64,000 bases of DNA from Symbiodinium kawagutii (taxonomy: Eukaryota; Sar; Dinophyceae; Suessiales; Symbiodiniaceae): positions 84,883 through 148,882 of the forward strand of contig VSDK01012766.1 in NCBI GenBank assembly GCA_009767595.1, given 5' to 3'. The translations under genes and the position numbers were made by a program. Below the pieces are notes generated by a model. It was given only the letters and a program-made list of their open reading frames with translations. It had not been told where the DNA came from and made no database searches. The stretch's first letter is position 1; each line of letters opens with the position of its first letter. Shown here one piece after another: positions 56,456 through 64,000 of the stretch.

Positions 56456-56589
56456 TGACAAATCTTCATCATGTGCTCTTCATGGCTTATAATAGAAATT
56501 GTTAAAATCCTTGGCATCAAAAACACATGCGAAAAAGGCGATGACAAGGGAAAATAAACAAAGAAAAACAAGAACAAAAATTATTGGAA

Positions 56590-56770
56590 AAAAATACCAC
56601 CAACTGAAAAAAAAACACCATCACAACACAACAAATGAAACACACGTATTGAAAAAAAACATCAACGAAGGAAAAAATCAGTGAAAAAACACCAACATGG
56701 AAGAAATTACCGACAAAAAACAACACAAAAACACATCATCAAAAAAATGGAGCAAAAAAAGTTGGTGAAA
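56590..56770 (+). repeat. AAAAAAC-rich low-complexity tract
   Basis: A-rich with CACCA and CATCA insertions. No gene. Confidence 0.7.
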
Positions 56771-56839
56771 ACACCGCCAACCAAAACACGGCAAAACAAT
56801 GGTAGAACCAACATCAACAAAAAACTATCGGCACTCATC

Positions 56840-57030
56840 CCTGACCAAAACTAACACAATCATCATCAACATCATGATGACCACCATCCTCATTACCAAG
56901 TATCACCATCACTGTCATCATTATTACTCACCGTCACCCTCCCCTCCCCACCACCACCATCACATCACCAGGATCAATTATTAGAAAGAGTCAACGACCA
57001 TCTATGAACCATCATCATCACCATCATCAA
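56840..57030 (+). repeat. CATCAC-type imperfect microsatellite
   Basis: CATCATCAAC, CACCATCAC and CCACCACCA strings between unique pieces. Confidence 0.8.
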
Positions 57031-57289
57031 GTGGCGTTCACATTGCCGTCGCTGCGGCGGATTGCTGACGCTGTATCGATTTGGCATACGCTTCCCAACA
57101 TCCAATTGAAATTCCCAAAGTCCACCGACAATCTGTGAGCGCCGACTGCACCAACACTGCATCATCACCCCAGGCAGAATGCGTCGCTCAACGCCATAGC
57201 GGAGAGGCAAGCCATCAAAACAGACAACGGCCACACTTTGCTAAAACCATGCTGCATCCATTGGATGGGGAGCGTTCCGCATCACATAC

Positions 57290-57530
57290 CTGGGATTGAA
57301 CTGGTGGGCGGCTGATCTTCGCAGGTTCAGAAGAGGCAGAAGACCCCTGTAGGCCAACCGCTCGAGTCTTGCCCTGATTTGGCTTTCTTTTTTGGAACCT
57401 TTGGCCTGTGTATCTGCTGCTTCCTCTGGCACAAAAGCTGGGTTGGGAGTTTGGTCAGGGAGTTTGGGCCGAACCGTGGTCGCACTGCTCAGCACACTTC
57501 GTTGGTGATTCGTGTTGGTCATTAACAATT
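57290..57530 (-). CDS. coding exon, unassigned
   Basis: A minus frame of about 80 codons begins MLMTNTNHQRSVLSSATTVR, passes through VPEEAADTQAKGSKKESQIR and ends in a hydrophobic-basic segment (LAYRGLLPLLNLRRSAA) at the donor CCCAG|GTATGTG, which is near consensus. The 5' limit may be an acceptor near 57551. The mixture of a polar, probably disordered part and a helical end looks genuine. No family recognised. A small upstream exon and a downstream exon below 57240 are expected. Confidence 0.45.
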
Positions 57531-57797
57531 GCCTCGGAGACGACCTGGTTCCGCTGCATCAAAGGATGGCACAAAGTCCATCATTGAATGTGCACAGGTG
57601 TGTGCACGTAGAAATTAACGGTGTTGCCCGCGACCTTCGCGAGCTGTGACGGCTCCGGATTTGCCACTTGTACTTGACTTGCAGATTTCTTCTGACGTAC
57701 AGTCATGCAAAACTCTCTTGAGCAAGTGACCACATGGATGGGATTTATGCAAGTCAAGAGATTGGCGGTGGCACTTCTGTACACCTGGTTGGCACTC

Positions 57798-58366
57798 CTG
57801 GTGCATGGCATTCGATTGCAGTGCCTCTTTTGCCTTTGCTTTAAGTTGATTTTTTCGGAGTGGTTCGGTTTCTGGTCTTGTTTGCTGGTTGCTTGGTTTC
57901 TGGTTCTCTTTTTTTTCCTGGTAGTGCCTATTGCACACGAAATGCAGATTACAAAATGTCCAGGAAAGACTGCAACAGAAATTACAAGATCGCCAATTAA
58001 AAAAATGAGATGACCATTGAGAAGAACCAGACCAGCAAGCATAACGGCCATCTTACTTTTAATTGATGATCTTCTGATCGTCTTACTGGACATATAGTGA
58101 CCTGCATTCCGTGTGCAATTGGCACTACCCAGGAAAAAAAAGAACCAGACCAGTAAGCAAGCAAACAAAAAAAACGAACCAAAACCTAACACCCAAACCA
58201 CCAACAAAACCAGTCATGCAGCTTCGCACAAAGAAAAGAAAAATTCGTATCTTGACCATCATGGTGATTGCGAAGATAAGCAATGGGAACGGTACCCAGA
58301 AAAATCCTGGGCGGGCTCCAGTTCCCCCTCACAAAGAGCGAATCAACAGTCGAATGCCATGCACCA
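57798..58366. repeat. long imperfect inverted repeat (foldback)
   Basis: The arms 57862-58011 and 58037-58186 are inverted copies at roughly 80% identity by eye, meeting around 58024. Shared blocks include TTTTTTTTCCTGG-TAGTGCC and TTGCACACG-AATGCAG. The outer strings TGGTGCATGGCATTCGA (57799 onward) and TCGAATGCCATGCACCA (58350 onward) also pair exactly, with about 160 bp of unrelated sequence inserted on the right side. It may be a foldback/MITE-type element or a hairpin-RNA source. Confidence 0.8.
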
Positions 58367-58769
58367 TTTTTTTTTATTACGTGGGGTTGAGTCGTTGTGG
58401 CGCGGCGCCTCGGTCACAAGCACACACTGCGAAGCGAAAAGAAAATGCCATTGACCAAAACAAACAAAACAAAAAAGGTTCGAATCAACAGTGCAGGGGC
58501 ATGGCCACAGCCCCATGTCATGAAGGGCGGCCCTCTGAATCCGCATTAACGTGGTCTTCCAAGCATTATCCGCTGCAGCATGTGCCTGGCAGGCGGAGGA
58601 AAAAGCCGGGGGGGGGGCACCCTGTCACTTTTAGCGATTTCCGGTGGATGATTGGGCATTGGCACGTGAAGGTTGAGGCATTGGCACGTGAAGGCTGGGG
58701 CAGTATCAGGCGCATGCTTTTCCCCAGAGCATGTGAGCGATGGGTTCTCATTTCAAGTTCATGTGTTCA

Positions 58770-60480
58770 CATGTGTTCGCAACCTTCACGTTCCTCATCT
58801 TCACGATCTCCATTTTCATTTTCTATCTTTATTTTCATCTTCATGTTTTTCATTTTCATGTTCCTCTCTGCATGATCTTCATGATTTTCATGATCTTCGT
58901 GATCTCCGTGATCTTCGTGATCTACATGATTTTCATGATTTTCACAAAATCTTCGTGATCTCCAGGACCTTCATGATCTTCATCTTGTCATCATTTTTCA
59001 TTTTCTCTACATTTTCTCTTCATTTTCTCCTCATTTTCTTTCCATTTTTCATTTTTCTTCATTGTTTTCCATTTGTTCATCGTTTTTTTATTTTCTTTCA
59101 TTTTTGTTTTTCATTTTTTCTCCATTTCATTCTTCAGTTTTTTCATCCTCTTCGTTTTTTTCATTTTCTTCGTCTTATCCGTCTTCTTGATTTTCTTCAT
59201 CTTCTTCATTGCATTCCTGTTTTTGATTTTTCCATTTTCTTCATCTTTTTCATCATATTCATCTTCTTCATCATGATCATATTCATTTTTTCATTTTCTT
59301 CATTGTCTTCATTTTTCATCTTCATCTTCTTCATTTTCTTCATTTTTTTCATCTTCTTCATTTTCTTCATTTTTTTAATCTTCTTCATTTTCTTCATTTT
59401 CATGTTTTCCATTTTCTTCGTTTCTTTCATTTTTCATTTTCTTCATTTTTTTCATTTTCTTCATCTTCTTCATCTTCTTCATCTCTTCTTCATCTCTTCG
59501 TCATCTTTCCTTTACGTCTTCTTCATCTCATCTTCAACTCTTCTTCATCTTCTCTTCATCTTCTCCTCATTTTCTCTTCATCATCTTCTCTTCATCTCCT
59601 CTCCTCATTTTTTCTTCATTTTTTCTTCTTCTTCTCTTCATCTTTGTTTCCTTTTCTCTTCATTTTCTTCTTCGTCTTCTGCATCTTCATTTTCCCTCAT
59701 CTTCTTTCATTTTCTCTTCATTTTTTCTTCATTTGCGCTTCACTTTTTCTGCAACTTGTCTGCATCTTTTTTTCATCTGTCATTTTCTCTTCATCTTCAC
59801 TTCATCTTCTCTTCATGTTCTCTTCCTTTTCTCTTCATCTTCGTTTCATCTTCTCTTCCTCGTCTCTTCATCTTCTCATCATTTTTTCATTTTATTTTCG
59901 TTTTCTTTTCATCTTCTTTTCATCTCGTTTTTCATATTCTCTTCATTTTGTCTTCATCTTCTCTTCATCTTCTCATCATTTTTTCTTCATCTTCTCTTCA
60001 TCTTCTCTTCATTTTCTCGTCATCTGCTCTTTATCTTCTCTTCATTTTCTTTTCATCTTCTCGTCATCTCCTCTTTATCTTCTTTTCATCTTCTCTTCAT
60101 TTTCTCATCTTTTCTTCATTTTCTCTTCATCTTCTCTTCATCTTCTCGTCATCTGCTCTTCATCTTCTCGTCATCTGCTCTTTATCTTCTCTTCATTTTC
60201 TCCTCGTTTTTTTGTCATTTTTTTTCATCTTCTCTTCATCTTCATCTTCATGTTTTTCATCTTTCTTCATTTTCCCTCGTCTTCTCTTCATCTTTTTTTC
60301 TCTTTTTCTCGTTACCTTCGGCTCATCTTGTCTGGAACTTGTCTGCATCTTCTTTCATTTTCAATTCATTTTGTTGTCATGTTCCTTTCATTTTCTCTTG
60401 ATCTTCTTTTCATGTTCTTCTCAGTTTCTCTCCATCTTCGCTTCACTTTCTCACCTTCTCTTCATCTTCTTTTCTTCTTG
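58770..60480 (+). repeat. 1.7-kb pyrimidine-rich satellite (TTCATCTTCTC, TTTTCTTCA and CATGATCTTCGTGATCT units)
   Basis: It starts with GATCTTCATGATTTTC-type units, passes to TTTTCTTCA (9 bp) units and then to TTCATCTTCTC (11 bp) units. The plus-strand frame of 602 codons across it is Phe/Ser/Ile homopolymer-like and is rejected as a gene. Confidence 0.95.
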
Positions 60481-60481
60481 A

Positions 60482-61540
60482 AAACACTTTCAAGTTCGAG
60501 TTTTCCCAAAGAAAATGGGTTGAAAACATCAAAAAACAACACATCATGAACTTTTGATGGGCGCCACCATTTTCTCAGTCTTTTTGTCTTTGTCGGCTCT
60601 GCAGTTGCAGCATTTTTTTTCTCTGTAGGCGCTTGTGTCACAACCACAAAAAGCTCATAATTCCAATCCAGGAAGGTTTGTCAACAACTCTGCATTAAAT
60701 CTTGTGTCCACAAAAAAGTCTGCAGTGAACGTCAAGCAGAATCTCAAAAAAACGCAGTGGCAAGAGCACCAATGCACCAATGAATTCGTCCTTCCGATCT
60801 TGCAGAGACCTTTTTTGTGCTCGCCTGAATCGCCTTGGTAGCACTGAGCTGAGGTCGATAAGAAGCAGTGAAACCAGGTGAAACAAAGTGAAACAAAGTG
60901 AAACGAGAACTTCGAAGCATTGAAGCATAGAAGCAAACGAAGCCGGCAGTAAACTGCGAAAATCATCTTGCAGAGACTTTTGTCTGACATCAGTAAATAC
61001 CTGAACAAAAGTTGAACTTTTGTTTCACGTGAAAAATTGTTTCTACTCTAAATGCTTTGTTCGCAAAACTTGCAAATGCAAAATTCCTTACTCTTAAGAT
61101 TTCCAAGTTGGAGCTTGCATGGTAAGATGAAATCCGGTGGTTTTGGTTGCTTGGTGTGTTTGGTGTCAGGTTGCCATTCTGGTCCTTCCAGTTACAATGC
61201 TTTGCACATTGAGTTACCACACCCACTACCGAGCAGTAACAAGCCGGACAATTCAATTCCCTGCGTTTTGTGCACGCGAGCGCCATCCAGCACAAAAAGA
61301 AAAAGATCAAGGGAAGATGTCGAGAAACTTGAGAGAAAAGAGAAGATGAAGAGAAAGAGCAGATGATCAGAAAATGCAATGACAGCCACATGAACTAAAT
61401 TTATTTACACTCACTTGTGATTCAAAAAGATGCACTGGTGGTCATCACACAAAAGCGCGTTCAAGGATCTAAATCGAAGAGAAGGCATCAACAATTCAGA
61501 ATATTGCTGGTTAATTGTGATTGTACGAGACTGGGCCCAC
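60482..61540. other. stretch without a supported gene
   Basis: Short frames on both strands, an AAACAAAGTG direct repeat near 60878-60905 and no motif. Confidence 0.4.
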
Positions 61541-61544
61541 CCCC

Positions 61545-61775
61545 TTCGTCCAAGGGGGCTTGAAGGGGGGGCTTAAGGGGGGGCTTAAGGGGGGGCTTAA
61601 GGGTCGATGAAGGTGGCTTCCCTCCCCCCCCCCCCCCTTCGAAGGTCTGAAGCCTTCAAGGGGGGCTTGAAGGGGGGCTTGAAGGGGGGCTTCAAGGGGG
61701 GCTTGAAGGGGGGCTTCAAGGGGGGCTTCCAGGGGGGCGCAAGGGGGGCTTGAAGGGGGGCTTCAAGGGGGGCCA
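61545..61775 (+). repeat. GGGGGGCTTGAAG / GGGGGGCTTCAAG minisatellite
   Basis: About 12 copies of a 13-18-bp unit with runs of six or seven G, plus one C13-14 run near 61622-61638. The C-rich strand would form an i-motif and the G-rich strand a quadruplex. Confidence 0.95.
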
Positions 61776-61784
61776 GGGGCTCTT

Positions 61785-62320
61785 CAAGCTTCAGATGGTC
61801 ATGGTCCCCTTGTGCGCCTGCCACGCTTCAAGTTTCAGATCTTCACGGTCCACTTCTGGGCCTGCCAGTGGTTAAGTTTCAGATCGTCATGGTTCCCTTG
61901 TGCGCCTGCCACTTTTCAAGTTTCAGATGGTCATGGTCCCCTTGTGCGCCTGCCACTCTTCAAGTTTCAGATCTTCACGGTCGACTTCTGGGCCTGCCAG
62001 TGGTTAAGTTTCAGATCGTCATGGTCCACTTCTGCGCCTGCCCCTCTTCAAATTTCAGATTGTCATAGTCCCCGTGTGCGCCTGCCACTCTTCAAGTTTC
62101 AGATCGTCATAGTCCATTTCTGGGCCTGCCAGTGGTTCAATTTCAGATGGTCATAGTCCACTTCTGCCGAAAAGTGAAGTGGCCACAGTCCACTTCTGCA
62201 GCTGGCACTGCCGAAGATTGAAGTGGCCGCAGTCCACTTCGGCCACTTCAGCGCCTGCCACGCGTCAAATTTGACATGGTCATGGTCCCCTTGTGCGCCT
62301 GCCACTCTTGATGTGAACAC
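61785..62320 (+). repeat. 42-46-bp minisatellite (CAAGTTTCAGATCGTCATGG)
   Basis: About ten units with two alternating endings (CTTGTGCGCCTGCCACT and CTTCTGGGCCTGCCAGTGG), arranged largely in a longer order. The last units near 62160-62260 are rearranged. A 114-codon plus frame follows the repeat. Confidence 0.93.
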
Positions 62321-62867
62321 ACGTCCCAGGAAAAAAACACACTTGCGTCACGCTCAGAACATCACATTACGTTCCGGTTCCCAATGCCAAAGCAACAATG
62401 CTAGGATCTTAGCAGTTTTCAATTTGCGGCCACCGGAAACATGATGCCAGCAATCAATTCCTAAAAGGTGCGCCGTGGCACCACCCCGTCAAGGGAGAGA
62501 GCAAGTCAAAATCAAAACAAGCAAGGACCATGTCAATACAATGCCAATGCATGTCAAAAAACGTGAAGTCAAAACAAAAAAATCGACCAAACCATATCGG
62601 AAGAAAATACTTTTCATGTTCACATGCAGGCTTGCCACCCCAGGAGTTCAGGAAAACCACAAAAATGTTTGTCACAAGCGGGCGTGAATCAAATGAAAGA
62701 ATACGATCGGTTTCAAGCGGGCCCCTGCCGACAACCATCCCAAAAGGGCCCCTGCAAAGTCAATTCGTGAACAGAACAGCCTGCCGGGACCAAAATCGAT
62801 CAAGGCAAGCCAGGAATCAACGCAAACAACGGTCATTCAAATAATGCAATATCTGGCGTCAAATTTT

Positions 62868-63960
62868 GCAAGCTGTTGGGCCGGGAAAATTGAATCGTTA
62901 TATTCACACGGCTTATCGATTATCAAATATTTTCACATCTGACATCAAGCGTTGTGATGCAAACTCATTGGCCCGGAAACTAACATTACTACTTCGACGT
63001 CAACATTGTATCGATATTGCAATGATTTAACATTTGACATGGGGCTGTGCGATCAAAACCATTGGTCCGGGAAATTTTAACAATGATATTTCTATTCGTG
63101 AACCATTTAACATCATGCAAATGATTCAAAATCTGACAGCAACTTGCGCAAGCAAAGCTATTGGGCCGCGAAACTTCAATCATTGTGTTGACAAAACCTG
63201 TCGATCGATGTGAAGAATTTATTTTAATTCAAACGATGAAATGTCTAAAACCAATGTCATCAACATCACTACTTCTACGTCAACATTGTATCGATGTGGC
63301 AATGATTTGACATTTGACATGGAGCTGCGCGATCAAAACCATTGGCCCGGGAAATTTTAACAATGATATGTCCATTACGTGAACCATTTAACATCATGCA
63401 AATAATTCAAAATCTAACATCAACTTGCGCAAGCAAAGCGATTGGGCCGCGCAACTTCAATCATTGCGTTGACAAAACCTGTCGATCCATGTGAAGAATT
63501 TATTTTCATTCAAATGATGAAATGTCTAAAACCAATGTCATCAACATCACAAATTTATTCATACTATTCAACATTTGACATTGGGCGAGCAAAACCATTG
63601 GCCCAAGAAATTTCAACAACGGTATTTCTATTATGTGAACAATTTTAGTATCATTGAAAAAATTCAGAATCTCACACCAGATTTTGCAAGGAAAGTTGTT
63701 CGGCCGGTGAACTTGAATAAATATATTTAAAGCCCAGCGATGTTCGTTTAATTTAACATCTGACATGAAGGTTTGCGATCAGCACAAGTCAGCCGGAAAA
63801 TTTATTTTACTACTTCTATGTCAACATTTTGCCGATATTGATGTTATCCTTCACATTTGACATTGAGCTTTGCGATCAAAACCATTGGCTCCAGAAAACT
63901 GAACAACAAATTTCACCCATGTGAAAATTTTTCGACAAACAAAATCATGCTGACACCCCT
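62868..63960 (+). repeat. 280-bp higher-order satellite of about 93-bp sub-units
   Basis: CAACATTGTATCGAT at 63001 recurs at 63281, and the whole 280 bp between repeats with few changes. Within it CATTGG-CCGGGAAA-like strings recur every 94-99 bp. A third, more diverged block follows to the window edge. It is AT-rich and non-coding. The array continues or ends outside the window. Confidence 0.9.
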
Positions 63961-64000
63961 TCTCAAATCTCTTTTCAATCCCCTTTCAGCCCCGCTTCAA

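Noticed and set aside
58470..58500. tRNA T-loop (GGTTCGAATC)
   Set aside because: No matching stem or acceptor arm is present; the surrounding sequence is A-rich low complexity.
58673..60481. 602-codon open frame on plus
   Set aside because: It is the translation of a pyrimidine satellite (Phe/Ser/Ile runs). No stop codons can arise from TTC/ATC/CTT units, so its length is no evidence for a gene.

Overview
The window looks like nuclear DNA of a eukaryote, most probably a dinoflagellate (Symbiodiniaceae/Suessiales type). The reasons visible in the sequence are: intron-split genes; introns that start with GC as well as GT (three of eight in the best reconstructed gene); acceptors usually followed by G (AG|G); nearly all well-supported coding exons on one strand (minus), as in the unidirectional gene clusters known from dinoflagellates; and a very high load of micro- and minisatellites. 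I found no convincing spliced-leader relic, tRNA or rRNA, so the assignment stays an inference.

Layout. From 0 to 5.4 kb there is an intronless leucine-rich-repeat membrane protein (1590-3449) and, just upstream of it on the same strand, a 493-residue multi-pass membrane protein (3883-5364). From 6.1 to 6.7 kb lies a GAT/GAC microsatellite with an assembly gap. At 8.5-8.7 kb there is a single exon that resembles the DUF1769 family. From about 12.0 to 16.4 kb (perhaps from 18.5 kb) lies a split gene for a membrane protein with tandem cyclic-nucleotide-binding-like domains. From 21.8 to 25.0 kb lies the best reconstructed gene: nine exons whose phases all agree and that encode a glycoside hydrolase family 17 (beta-1,3-glucanase-like) domain with both catalytic glutamates. 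An EF-hand exon lies at 27.2 kb. A signal-peptide-bearing JmjC/cupin-like exon lies at 39.6-40.2 kb, with a possible metal-site exon at 36.8 kb. A non-LTR retrotransposon relic lies at 43.8-44.0 kb, and an unassigned but coding-like exon at 57.3-57.5 kb.

The right half (46-64 kb) is mostly repeats: CATA-type microsatellites; a G-rich minisatellite carrying TTTAGGG motifs and split by a 994-bp terminal-inverted-repeat element with a TA target duplication; a 106-bp tandem satellite; a degenerate GGAACC minisatellite; a ~150-bp-arm inverted repeat; a 1.7-kb pyrimidine-rich tract; a 42-46-bp minisatellite; and a 280-bp higher-order satellite running to the window edge.

The recognisable proteins do not form one pathway. 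They are membrane or secretory proteins (LRR, multi-pass, CNBD-like, GH17, JmjC-like) that happen to be neighbours. The most notable items for follow-up are the TIR element nested in the telomere-motif minisatellite, the CNBD-like gene that lacks the usual phosphate-binding arginine, the 60-residue super-repeat LRR protein, and the repeated independent appearance of 10-11-bp tandem units.
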